NCBI RefSeq assembly: GCF_001187435.1
Contig: NZ_LFXA01000011.1
Location: 248,001 to 312,000, forward strand
Length of the DNA: 64,000 bases
Reading direction: 5' to 3'
From: Streptomyces caatingaensis
Lineage (GTDB): Bacteria; Actinomycetota; Actinomycetes; Streptomycetales; Streptomycetaceae
A program made the translations under genes and the position numbers. Positions within the stretch are counted from its first letter, which is position 1. Every line of letters begins with the position of its first letter. Under the pieces are notes generated by a model, which was not told the origin of the DNA, made no database searches, and saw only the letters and a list, made by a program, of their open reading frames with translations. Positions 32,425 through 41,201 of the stretch are shown here, piece by piece.

Positions 32425-33837
32425 ATGGCCGCCCGTGCCATGAACCCTGCCCGAGCACTCTCCGACACCACCCTGCGCCCCTACTGGCTCGACGACCCCG
32501 GGCGGCCCGGGCCCCGCCCCGCCCTCGTCGGCGACGAACACTGCGACCTGCTCGTCGTCGGCGGGGGCTACTCCGGACTCTGGACGGCCCTCAACGCCAA
32601 GGAACGCGACCCCGGCCGGGACGTCGTCCTCATCGAGGCCGAGGAGTGCGGCTGGGCCGCCTCCGGCCGCAACGGCGGCTTCTGCGCCGCCTCCCTCACC
32701 CACGGCACCGGCAACGGACTCGCCCGCTGGCCCGACGAGATCGGCCTCCTGGAGGACCTCGGCCGCCGCAACCTGGACGGCATCGAGGCCGCCCTCGAAC
32801 GCCACGGCATCGACTGCGACTTCGAGCGCACCGGCGAGATAGAGATCGCCACCGCACCGCACCAGGTGGACGAACTCCGCGGGACGGCCGAGGAGTTCGC
32901 CGCCCACGGCCTCACCGGCCACACCTACCTGGACCGCGACGCGCTCCGCGCCGAGGTCGACTCCCCGACCTTCCTCGCCGGCCTCTGGGACCGCACCGGC
33001 GTCGCCATGCTCCACCCGGCCAAGCTGGCCTGGGGCCTCAGACGGGCCTGCCTGGAGCTGGGCGTCCGCCTCTACGAGCACACGCCGGGCAGCGAGTTGT
33101 CCTCGCGCGGCGCCGGCGTCGCCGTCCGCACCCCCTACGGGCGGGTCTTCGCCCGGCAGGCCGTCCTCGCCACCAACGCCTTCCCCTCCCTGGTCAAACG
33201 CCTGCGCCCGTACATCGCGCCCGTCTACGACTACGCGCTGGTCACCGAGCCGCTGACGGACGGACAGCTGGCGGCCGTCGGCTGGCGGCGGCGCCAGGGG
33301 CTGAGCGACTACGCCAACCACTTCCACTACTTCCGGCTGACCGCCGACCGCCGTGTCCTGTGGGGCGGTTACGACGTCGTCTACCACTACGGCGGCGAGA
33401 TCCGCGCCGAGTACGACCACAACCCGGACACCTACCGGCGCCTCGCCGAGCACTTCTTCCACTGCTTCCCGCAGCTGGAGGGCGTGCGCTTCTCCCACGC
33501 GTGGGGCGGCGTCATCGACACCTGCTCCCGCTTCTCCGCCTTCTTCGGCACCGCGCACGGCGGACGCGTCGCCTACGCGCTCGGGTACACCGGCCTCGGC
33601 GTCGGGGCGACCCGCTTCGGCGCGGACGTCATGCTCGACCTGCTCGCGGGGGAGCGGACGGAGCGCACCGCGCCCGAGATGGTCCGCACCAAGCCGCTGC
33701 CCTTCCCGCCGGAGCCGGTGCGGTCCGTGGGCATCGGCCTCACCCAGTGGTCCATGACGCGCGCCGACGAGAACGGCGGGCGGCGGAATCTGTGGCTGAG
33801 GGCGATGGACAGGGTCGGCCTCGGCTTCGACAGCTGA
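32425..33837 (+). CDS. FAD-dependent oxidoreductase (PuuB-like)
   Basis: This 470-residue DAO-family flavoprotein has a GxGxxG motif (VVGGGYSGLW, residues 44-53), a GWAASGRNGGF segment and a C-terminal FAD contact (YTGLGVGATRFGADV). Members such as PuuB oxidise gamma-glutamylputrescine to the aldehyde with release of ammonia and hydrogen peroxide. The ATG at 32425 follows AAGGAG and lies 4 nt after potC, so it is the last gene of the transporter operon. This links polyamine uptake directly to oxidation. The exact substrate is inferred. Confidence 0.88.
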   Translation: MAARAMNPARALSDTTLRPYWLDDPGRPGPRPALVGDEHCDLLVVGGGYSGLWTALNAKERDPGRDVVLIEAEECGWAASGRNGGFCAASLTHGTGNGLARWPDEIGLLEDLGRRNLDGIEAALERHGIDCDFERTGEIEIATAPHQVDELRGTAEEFAAHGLTGHTYLDRDALRAEVDSPTFLAGLWDRTGVAMLHPAKLAWGLRRACLELGVRLYEHTPGSELSSRGAGVAVRTPYGRVFARQAVLATNAFPSLVKRLRPYIAPVYDYALVTEPLTDGQLAAVGWRRRQGLSDYANHFHYFRLTADRRVLWGGYDVVYHYGGEIRAEYDHNPDTYRRLAEHFFHCFPQLEGVRFSHAWGGVIDTCSRFSAFFGTAHGGRVAYALGYTGLGVGATRFGADVMLDLLAGERTERTAPEMVRTKPLPFPPEPVRSVGIGLTQWSMTRADENGGRRNLWLRAMDRVGLGFDS

Positions 33838-34017
33838 GGACCCCGTCCTTCTCGCTCGTCCTTCCCGTCTTTCTCCTTTTCCTGTCGCAGTGGCGTCATG
33901 ACGGGCCTCCGGCCGCCTCTCACGGGTGTAGGCACCGGTGCGGGCCCTGGTACGGGCCCCGGTGCGGGCACGACCGGCGAGACGCAGCGGACAGGACGAG
34001 ACGCGGGAGGCGGGCGC

Positions 34018-34461
34018 ATGGGCGGCGGTACGAGGAGCGGGCGGAGCGCGGTGGAGTGGCTGGCATCGGCCGCGCCCGACCCGCGGGCCTGCCGGCGGGA
34101 GTGGGAGCGGAACCCCTTCGGGATCGCGCTCCTGCCGGCCGGGCGGGTCTGGGACGTGCTCGTCGTGCCCGCCGCGCTCGGGCGGCCCGCCGCGGAGATC
34201 CTCTCCCGGCGCACCCGCCGCCCCGGCCCCGCCCTCTCCGACGAACGGGCGCGCCGGGTCGGCTTCCTCGTCCCGCCCGGGACGGCGGACCGGTGGGTGG
34301 GCACCGGCGTGCGGGGCGTGGGGGAGGGGGCGTGGGTCGTGGTGCCGCATCCCCTGCGGGGGGTGTCCCAGGTGCGGTGGCTCGTCCCGCCCGACGGGTC
34401 GGGGGCGCTGACGGATCCGGGGGAGCTGGAGGGGGCGCTGCACGTGGTGGCGGTGGGATGA
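34018..34461 (+). CDS. Conserved hypothetical protein (primase/polymerase-like N-terminal fold?)
   Basis: This 147-residue protein starts at the ATG at 34018 after GGGAGGCGGG; the frame stays open upstream to 33898 but only as a Gly/Thr/Pro repeat-like stretch. The body (VEWLASAAPDPRACRREWER, WDVLVVPAALG, VGFLVPPGTADRWVGTG) resembles a family of Streptomyces proteins that I recall as hypothetical or annotated as bifunctional DNA primase/polymerase N-terminal-like. No catalytic motif is evident. The last 50 codons are G-rich. It converges on the PAP2 gene 18 nt away. Confidence 0.6.
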   Translation: MGGGTRSGRSAVEWLASAAPDPRACRREWERNPFGIALLPAGRVWDVLVVPAALGRPAAEILSRRTRRPGPALSDERARRVGFLVPPGTADRWVGTGVRGVGEGAWVVVPHPLRGVSQVRWLVPPDGSGALTDPGELEGALHVVAVG

Positions 34462-34479
34462 GAGGGGCCTTCGCCCCGC

Positions 34480-35322
34480 TCACCGCACGGAGCGCGGTGC
34501 CGGGCCGAGGGGCGGAGCCCCGGGTGGAAGGGGGGAGGGGCGGGGCCGGGGCACGCAGCGGAGCAGCGGGATCGCGAGGCACCAGGACGCCACCACGTCC
34601 AGCGGCCAGTGGTAGCCGCAGCGGACGAGGCCGAGCCCGACGGCCGCGTTGAGCAGGGCGAAGGCCACCCACGGCCGGCGACGGCGGCCGGCGAGCAGCA
34701 GGACGGCGAGGCCGTACGCCACCGCCGCCGTCGCCGCGTGCCCCGACGGGAGGAAACCGTCGTGCGGGCCGGGCCCCATGGCCGGCGGACCGGGCCGGGC
34801 GATCCACAGCTTCAGGGGGACGACGAGAGCGGGCACGGCGGCCATGCAGAGACAGGCGGCCAGCACCTGCCGCCACGTACGCCGCCCCCGCCGCACCGCC
34901 CACCCGCAGGCCGCCAGCAGCACCGGCACGGCGACGGTCGCATTGCCGAGGTCGGCGAGGAAACCGGCGAGCGGGCGCGGGAGGACGGCGGTGGAGACGA
35001 CGGCCGCGCCCAGCCGCTCGTCCGCCGCGCGCAGCGGCCCGTGCACGGCGACCTGCCAGGCGATCAGCGCGAAGAGCACCACGCACACGGCCGGCAGGAC
35101 GAGAGCCGGCGGCCCCGGAACAGGGGGGGAAGTTCCGGGGCCGCCGTCCCGGCCGGCGCGCCGCGCGCCCCGGGGGGTGTGGGGCGGGCGGGCGTCCGGT
35201 CCGTGAGGACTCCCGGGGCCAGAGGCCCCGGTGGTGTGCACGACGGCACAGCCGCGCCGGTACCGGGGAAGCACCGGCGGGGCGACGTCCGCGCGGTCCC
35301 GCGGACGGGATGTCTCACTCAT
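34480..35322 (-). CDS. PAP2 family phosphatase, membrane-bound
   Basis: This 280-residue protein has about six hydrophobic segments. The three PAP2 motifs are recognisable: KLWIARPGP, PSGHAAT, and RCGYHWPLDV (the third usually begins SR and here begins VR). It should dephosphorylate lipid phosphates such as phosphatidate or undecaprenyl pyrophosphate. The first 70 residues are Pro/Arg/Gly-rich. The ATG at 35322 is preceded by TACGGT, 8 nt upstream on the minus strand, so the transcript leader is short or absent. Confidence 0.85.
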   Translation of the reverse strand: MSETSRPRDRADVAPPVLPRYRRGCAVVHTTGASGPGSPHGPDARPPHTPRGARRAGRDGGPGTSPPVPGPPALVLPAVCVVLFALIAWQVAVHGPLRAADERLGAAVVSTAVLPRPLAGFLADLGNATVAVPVLLAACGWAVRRGRRTWRQVLAACLCMAAVPALVVPLKLWIARPGPPAMGPGPHDGFLPSGHAATAAVAYGLAVLLLAGRRRRPWVAFALLNAAVGLGLVRCGYHWPLDVVASWCLAIPLLRCVPRPRPSPLPPGAPPLGPAPRSVR

Positions 35323-35445
35323 CCGCAGAAACCGTACGGCAGCCCGCTCGGCGGGCGGTAGCCGCGTCACCCCTCCACCACCCGCCCCGCACATGTTCTT
35401 CACGCACGGGTGTCCAGGGTCTCCGCCCGGCCCGCCCGCCCCGGC

Positions 35446-36798
35446 TCACAGGGCGGCGAGCGCGGTCTCGATGATGTCCAGGCCCTCGTTCAGCAGGTCC
35501 TCGCCGATGACCAGCGGCGGCAGGAAGCGCAGCACGTTGCCGTAGGTGCCGCAGGTCAGGACCAGCAGCCCCGCCGCGTGGCACGCCTTGGCCAGCGCCC
35601 CGGCGGCCCCGGCGTCCGGCTCCTTCGTCGCCGGGTCCTTGACCAGCTCGATGGCGATCATCGCGCCGCGGCCCCGGATGTCGCCGATGACGGGGAACTT
35701 CTCCTGCATGGCGGCGAGGCGGCCCTTCATGACCTCCTCGATACGCCGGGCCTTGGCGTTGAGGTCCAGCTCGCGCATGGTCTCGATGGCGCCGAGCGCG
35801 GCCGCGCAGGCCACCGGGTTGCCGCCGTAGGTGCCGCCGAGGCCGCCCGGGTGCGCCGCGTCCATGATCTCGGCGCGGCCGGTGACCGCCGCGAGCGGCA
35901 GACCGCCCGCGATGCCCTTGGCGGTGGTGATCAGGTCGGGGACGATGCCCTCGTCCTCGCAGGCGAACCACTGGCCGGTGCGGCAGAAGCCGGACTGGAT
36001 CTCGTCCGCGACGAAGACGATGCCGTTGTCCTGGGCGAACTGCGCGATGCGCGGCAGGAAGCCCTTGGCCGGCTCGATGAAGCCGCCCTCGCCGAGCACC
36101 GGCTCGATGACGATCGCGGCGACGTTCTCGGCCCCGACCTGCTTGGTGATCTGGTCGATGGCCTGGGCCGCGGCCTCGGGGCCGCAGTTCTCCGGACCGG
36201 TGGGCCAGCGGTAGCCGTAGGCCACCGGCACCCGGTAGACCTCGGGCGCGAACGGGCCGAAGCCGTGCTTGTACGGCATGTTCTTGGCCGTGAGCGCCAT
36301 CGTCAGGTTGGTGCGGCCGTGGTAGCCGTGGTCGAAGACGACGACGGCCTGGCGCCTGGTGTACGCGCGGGCGATCTTCACCGCGTTCTCGACGGCCTCG
36401 GCGCCCGAGTTGAACAGCGCCGACTTCTTGGCGTGGTCACCGGGGGTGAGCTCGGCGAGCTGCTCGCAGACCGCCACGTAGCCCTCGTAGGGCGTGACCA
36501 TGAAACAGGTGTGGGTGAAGTCCGCGAGCTGCGCGGTCGCCCGGCGCACCACGGCCTCGGCGCTGTTGCCGACCGAGGTCACGGCGATGCCGGAACCGAA
36601 GTCGATCAGCGAGTTGCCGTCCACGTCCTCGATGACGCCGCCGCCCGCGCGGGTGGTGAACACCGGGAGCGTCGAGCCGACGCCGGCGGCCACGGCGGCG
36701 GTGCGGCGGGCCTGGAGCTCCAGCGACTTGGGGCCGGGGATCGCGGTGACGACGCGGCGCTCCTGGGGGAGGGACGGGCCTCCGGTCAGTTCGGTCAT
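35446..36798 (-). CDS. gabT: 4-aminobutyrate aminotransferase
   Basis: This 450-residue class-III PLP aminotransferase converts GABA and 2-oxoglutarate to succinate semialdehyde and glutamate. Signatures are FNSGAEAVENAVKIAR, DHGYHGRTNLTMALT, FVADEIQSGFCRTG (cofactor Asp) and the lysine in TTAKGIAGGLPLAAV. The ATG at 36798 follows GGGAG. It is a separate unit, divergent from the VirD4-like gene, and completes the GABA route started by the polyamine genes upstream. Confidence 0.93.
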   Translation of the reverse strand: MTELTGGPSLPQERRVVTAIPGPKSLELQARRTAAVAAGVGSTLPVFTTRAGGGVIEDVDGNSLIDFGSGIAVTSVGNSAEAVVRRATAQLADFTHTCFMVTPYEGYVAVCEQLAELTPGDHAKKSALFNSGAEAVENAVKIARAYTRRQAVVVFDHGYHGRTNLTMALTAKNMPYKHGFGPFAPEVYRVPVAYGYRWPTGPENCGPEAAAQAIDQITKQVGAENVAAIVIEPVLGEGGFIEPAKGFLPRIAQFAQDNGIVFVADEIQSGFCRTGQWFACEDEGIVPDLITTAKGIAGGLPLAAVTGRAEIMDAAHPGGLGGTYGGNPVACAAALGAIETMRELDLNAKARRIEEVMKGRLAAMQEKFPVIGDIRGRGAMIAIELVKDPATKEPDAGAAGALAKACHAAGLLVLTCGTYGNVLRFLPPLVIGEDLLNEGLDIIETALAAL

Positions 36799-36968
36799 GA
36801 GGGGCTCCCGGGGGAAGAACACGGACTTGTGGTCGCAGGCTAGGGCGGCGCGGGTGGCCCCGGCATGTTCCGTTCGGGAGAAGTCGCCGGGGTCCGTTGT
36901 CCGTACCGGACATGGCACGGCCGCGCGGCGGTCGCGCCGGGCGTGCCGGACACGCTGAACTCCCCGCG

Positions 36969-36990
36969 CCGGGCCACTAGATTGGCCCGG
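36969..36990 (+). promoter_or_regulatory. Candidate promoter with palindrome over the -10 box
   Basis: CCGGGCCA (36969-36976) and TGGCCCGG (36983-36990) form an 8-bp inverted repeat. Between and overlapping them lies TAGATT (36978-36983), a TANNNT -10 box pointing at the ATG at 37044. A repressor binding the palindrome would cover the -10 region. No good -35 box is visible. Confidence 0.35.
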
Positions 36991-37043
36991 GGACACTTCG
37001 GACGCGCGCGTGGCAGAGGGCCGGCGAGGGGGCGAGGGCAGCG

Positions 37044-39359
37044 ATGGACTTCGAGCGCAGGCGCGACGGATCCGCGATGCGGGAGGGTTCCGCGGCGCGT
37101 GGGGGGTCCGCTGCGCGCGCCGCCGGTACGTCCGGCGTGCCCGCGGCACCGCAGGCGCGGCCGGCGGCGCCCGGCGACGCGGACGCGCCCCGCGGCGGCC
37201 GGCCGCCGCGCCGGGCCGCGCCCCCGCCGCGCCGGACCGAGCCCGCCGGGCAGGCCGCGCCGCCGCACCGGGCCGCTCCTCCCCGTCCGGCCGCCGCCCC
37301 GCCCCCGCCGGCCGCGCCCCCGGCGCCGGCCGCCGCCCCCGCGCGGGAGGACGCCCCGCCCGGGGCACCGTTCCTCGCCTGGCTGCGCACCCCGCGACCG
37401 CAGGCGGCGCCCGGGGTGTGGGCGTTCGGGCACCGGCCGCGGCCGGCCGAGGAGCCCGTCCGGGTGCCGGCCCGGCAGCTGCTCGGCGGCGCGCTGATCG
37501 CGCTGCTGTCGTGCTGGCTGCTGTGGTCGCTGCTGTGGAACAGCTTCCTGGGCGGCCTCTGGATGTGGCCGCTGTTCAACTTCACGGCCGACTCCTGGCG
37601 CAGCGGGATGACGTTCGTCGTCCTCTCCTACGGCTACTACGCGCTGACCGCCGCCGTCCTGCTGTTCTTCTTCGGCCGCCTCGGGCGCTGGCCCGAGGTC
37701 TGGCGCCGCTGGGGCGCGCCGCTGGTGCGCCGCCTCTGGGACGACGGGGGCGAGCCGCCGCCCCCCGCGCCCGCCCCCCGCGAGGACCCCGCCGAGTGGC
37801 CGCGGCTGCGCGCTGCGGGGGCGCACGACGCCGCCGACCGGCTCGCGGCCGACGCGCGCGCCGGGCTCATGAACGACGTGGACCACGCGCGCATCGAGCG
37901 TGCCTGGCAGGCCGCCACCGCCCGCCCCGGCCTGCTCGCCGCCTTCACCGACACCGTCCTGCGGCACGGCGCCGCCGCCTGCCCGCACCCCTCGGGCGCC
38001 CGCGACCTGGCCGTCCGCACCGCGCCGCACGACCTGGTCGCCCGGCAGGTACGGATCGGCACGGCCGCCGACGACCGCCGCAACCCGTACGCCCACCGCG
38101 GCACGGGCTGCGCCCTGGACCCGGGCCTGCTGGGCACGTCCCTGCTGGCCGTCGGCCCGCCGGGCAGCGGCAAGACGGACCGCCTGGTGCGGCCCGTCCT
38201 CGAATCGCTGTGCCTCCAGGCGCTGGCCGGGCGGGCGGCCGTGGTCGCGGTCGGCGCGACGGGCGCCGGCCTGGCGCCGGACGACGCCTTCGACGTCGTC
38301 GTACGGATCGGCCGCCCGGACTCGGAGTACGACCTCGACCTCTACGGCGGCACCGACGACCCGGACGAGGCCGCCGGAGTCCTCGCCGAGGGCCTCGTCG
38401 GCGACCTCGTCGGGGCGCGGCCCGAGGCCGACGGCCGCCGGGCCGCCACCGCCCTCGCCCAGCTCCTCGGCCCCTACCGGGCGGCCCACGGCCGCTTCCC
38501 CGCCGTCCCCGAGCTGCGCGAACTCCTCGACGGCGCCCCCGGCGCGCTCGGCGCGCTGCGCGCCGCGCTGACCGCCGGCGGCCACGAGGCGCTGCTGCGC
38601 GAACTCGACGCCCGCGAGCGGCAGGCCGGCCGGCCCGGCGACGTGGCCCCGCTGCTCGCCGACCGGATCGCGCTGCTCGACCGGCCCGCCTTCGCGGGCT
38701 TCTTCGACACCGCCCACCCGGGGCGCACCTTCTCCCTGCGGACCCTCGAACACCCGCTGCGCGTCCGGGTCGACCTGCCCGAGCGCGGCCACGCCGAGGC
38801 GTCCCGGATGCTCGCCCGGCTGGTCCTCGCCCAGTTCACCGAGTGCGCGGCGAGCCGCGCCGACCGGTCGCTGTTCGCCTGCCTCGTCCTCGACGACGCC
38901 ACCTCGGCCGTCACCGCCGAGTCCGTCCGCGGCCTTCAGCGGCTGCGCTCCGCCCACGCGGGCGCCCTCCTCACCCTGCGGACGCTCGACGACGTCCCCG
39001 AGGCCCTGCGCGGGCCGCTGCTCGGCTCGGTCGGCTGCCGGATGGCCCTGTCCGGGGTGACGACCTGGGACGGGGCCCGGTTCGCCGAGGTCTGGGGCAA
39101 GGAGTGGGTCGAGACCCGGGACGTCACGGACCGGCAGGTCGTCGCCCACGACCCGTTCTCCCGCGGCATGCACGCCCTGCGCCGGCTGATCAGCGGCCGC
39201 GCGGTCACGGCCCAGTCCGTCACCGTGCGCACCGTCGAGCGCGAGCGCTGGTCCGCCTCCGAACTGGCGCACGCCGTGCCGCCGGGGCACGCGGTGCTCT
39301 CCGTGACGTCCGTCGGCGGGGCGGCCGCGCCGCCGGTGCTGGTGGACCTGCACGGATAG
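37044..39359 (+). CDS. Membrane-anchored VirD4/TraG-like ATPase
   Basis: This 771-residue protein has a Pro/Ala/Arg-rich N-terminus (about 1-130), two hydrophobic segments (about 150-180 and 190-215), a cytosolic linker, and then a P-loop domain with Walker A VGPPGSGKTDRLVRP near residue 372. A later LFACLVLDDATSAV resembles Walker B, and ALLTLRTLDDVPEALRGPLL followed by GCRMALSG resembles the motif III region of type IV coupling proteins. The architecture is that of VirD4/TraD family pumps. No relaxase, mating-pair genes or integrase are nearby, so a conjugative role is doubtful. An operator-like palindrome overlaps its candidate -10 box. Confidence 0.72.
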   Translation: MDFERRRDGSAMREGSAARGGSAARAAGTSGVPAAPQARPAAPGDADAPRGGRPPRRAAPPPRRTEPAGQAAPPHRAAPPRPAAAPPPPAAPPAPAAAPAREDAPPGAPFLAWLRTPRPQAAPGVWAFGHRPRPAEEPVRVPARQLLGGALIALLSCWLLWSLLWNSFLGGLWMWPLFNFTADSWRSGMTFVVLSYGYYALTAAVLLFFFGRLGRWPEVWRRWGAPLVRRLWDDGGEPPPPAPAPREDPAEWPRLRAAGAHDAADRLAADARAGLMNDVDHARIERAWQAATARPGLLAAFTDTVLRHGAAACPHPSGARDLAVRTAPHDLVARQVRIGTAADDRRNPYAHRGTGCALDPGLLGTSLLAVGPPGSGKTDRLVRPVLESLCLQALAGRAAVVAVGATGAGLAPDDAFDVVVRIGRPDSEYDLDLYGGTDDPDEAAGVLAEGLVGDLVGARPEADGRRAATALAQLLGPYRAAHGRFPAVPELRELLDGAPGALGALRAALTAGGHEALLRELDARERQAGRPGDVAPLLADRIALLDRPAFAGFFDTAHPGRTFSLRTLEHPLRVRVDLPERGHAEASRMLARLVLAQFTECAASRADRSLFACLVLDDATSAVTAESVRGLQRLRSAHAGALLTLRTLDDVPEALRGPLLGSVGCRMALSGVTTWDGARFAEVWGKEWVETRDVTDRQVVAHDPFSRGMHALRRLISGRAVTAQSVTVRTVERERWSASELAHAVPPGHAVLSVTSVGGAAAPPVLVDLHG

Positions 39360-39499
39360 AGAACGGACAGCGAGTCGACGTGCACGGATGGAGAGGGGAA
39401 AGCGGGCAGCCGGTGGCGCCTTACCCACGTTTACGCCGCTGAGGCAGAATTGGAGGCAGCCGTTCGTACGGGACGGCAGTGTCGTGAACCCAAGGATCC

Positions 39500-41065
39500 A
39501 TGCCTCCCACGCTCGCCTCGCTCGCCCACCACTCCGCGCTCAAGCTGACCGTGCTCGCGGGCGGGGACCGGCTGGACACCCCCGTCCGCTGGGCCCACGT
39601 CAGCGAACTCGCGGACCCCGTGCCGTGGATGGAGGGCGGCGAACTGCTGCTGACCACCGCGATGAAGATCGACGCGGCGGATCCGGGCACGGTGCGGCCG
39701 TACGTCCGGCGGCTGGTGCGGGCCGGGGTGGTCGGCCTCGGCTTCGCGGTGGGCGTCAACTACGAGCGGACGCCGGCCGCGCTCGTCGACGCCGCGGCGG
39801 AAGCGGGTCTTCCGCTGCTGGAGGTGCCCCGCCGCACCCCCTTCCTCGCCATCAGCAAGGCCGTCTCCGCGGCCATGGCCGCCGAGCAGTACCGGGCCGT
39901 CACCGCGGGCTTCGAGGCCCAGCGCGAACTGACCCGGGCCGCCCTCGGGGCGGACGGGCCCGCCGGGGTGCTCGCCCGCCTCGCCGCGTACCTCGACGGG
40001 TGGGCCGCGCTGTACGACGCCTCGGGGGCGGTCGTGGCCGCCGCCCCCGAGTGGGCCACCCGCCGCGCCTCCCGCCTCGGTGCCCAGGTCGAGCGGCTGC
40101 GCGAGCGCTCCGCCCCCGCGAGCGCCGTCGTCGCCCCCGAGGAGGGCGAGGACCGCGTCGAGCTCCAGTCCCTGGGCACCGGCCGGCGCGCCCGCGGCGT
40201 CCTCGCCGTCGGCACCGGCGCGCCGCTGGGCACCTCCGAGCGCTACGCCGTCAACTCCGCGGTCGCCCTGCTGACCCTCGCCACCGAGCGCTCCCGCGCG
40301 CTGCACCGGGCCGAGCAGCGGCTGGGCGCGGCGGTCCTGCGGATGCTGCTCTCCGGCCAGGCGGAGCACGCGCGGGACGTCGCCGGCGAGCTCTACGGGG
40401 CGCTGCTCGACGCGCCGTTCCGCGTGCTGGTGGCCGAGGAGGCCCCCGTGCCGGCGGACGCGGAGGCGCCCCCGCGCGATCCGCTGGGCGGGCTGGCGGA
40501 CGCGGCGGAGACGGCGGCGAGCCGGGCGGGAGAGGCGGTGCTGGCCGTCCCGGAAGGGGCGCGCCTCGTCGTGCTCGCCCCGGACGGGGGCGCGGCGGTG
40601 GCCGCCTGCGCCGAGTTCGCCGAGGCGGGCGGGGTCGTGCTCGGGCTGTCCGCCCCGGCCGCGCCGTCCGCCGCCGGGGCCGCCCTCCGGCAGGCCGAGC
40701 AGGCGCTCGCCGTCGCGCGGCGGCGCGGGCGCGTGCTCGTCGAGCACGAGGACGTCGCGGCCGGGTCCGTCCTGCCGCTCCTCGCGGACGACGCGGTGCG
40801 GGCGTTCGCGGACGGCCTGCTGCGGGCTCTCCGCGCCCACGACGCCACCGGGCGCGGCGACCTGGTCGCCTCGCTGCGGGCGTGGCTCTCGCGCCACGGC
40901 CAGTGGGACGCGGCGGCGGCCGACCTGGGCGTGCACCGGCACACCCTGCGCTACCGGATGCGGCGGGTGGAGGAGATTCTGGGGCGGTCGCTCGACGATC
41001 CGGATGTGCGGATGGAGTTGTGGCTGGCGTTGAAGGCGACGTCGGCGGGGTCCGCGGGGGAGTGA
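39500..41065 (+). CDS. PucR family transcriptional regulator
   Basis: This 521-residue protein has an N-terminal PucR purine-catabolism-like domain (LKLTVLAGGDRLDTPVRWAH and the later GLGFAVGVNY), a middle GGDEF-like degenerate region, and a C-terminal PucR helix-turn-helix (WLSRHGQWDAAAADLGVHRH, then TLRYRMRRVEEILG). Members regulate purine, polyamine or GABA use. It reads toward the aldehyde dehydrogenase and is near gabT, so it may control one or both. AAGGA lies 4 nt before the ATG. The last 30 codons shift to G-rich codons. Confidence 0.9.
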   Translation: MPPTLASLAHHSALKLTVLAGGDRLDTPVRWAHVSELADPVPWMEGGELLLTTAMKIDAADPGTVRPYVRRLVRAGVVGLGFAVGVNYERTPAALVDAAAEAGLPLLEVPRRTPFLAISKAVSAAMAAEQYRAVTAGFEAQRELTRAALGADGPAGVLARLAAYLDGWAALYDASGAVVAAAPEWATRRASRLGAQVERLRERSAPASAVVAPEEGEDRVELQSLGTGRRARGVLAVGTGAPLGTSERYAVNSAVALLTLATERSRALHRAEQRLGAAVLRMLLSGQAEHARDVAGELYGALLDAPFRVLVAEEAPVPADAEAPPRDPLGGLADAAETAASRAGEAVLAVPEGARLVVLAPDGGAAVAACAEFAEAGGVVLGLSAPAAPSAAGAALRQAEQALAVARRRGRVLVEHEDVAAGSVLPLLADDAVRAFADGLLRALRAHDATGRGDLVASLRAWLSRHGQWDAAAADLGVHRHTLRYRMRRVEEILGRSLDDPDVRMELWLALKATSAGSAGE

Positions 41066-41201
41066 GCCCCCGCCCCTCCCACGCGCCGATCCGGCGCGCC
41101 CCCGCCCCCCACCGCTCCACTGCGGACAAACGCCGCGCGCCCTTCCGCCCCCTACGGTGAGGGGGCCACGCATCCACCCCGCACTGGAAGAAGGGCGGCC
41201 C

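Noticed and set aside
37044..39359. Integrative conjugative element
   Set aside because: Apart from the VirD4-like ATPase there is no relaxase, replication gene, integrase or att pair in this region.
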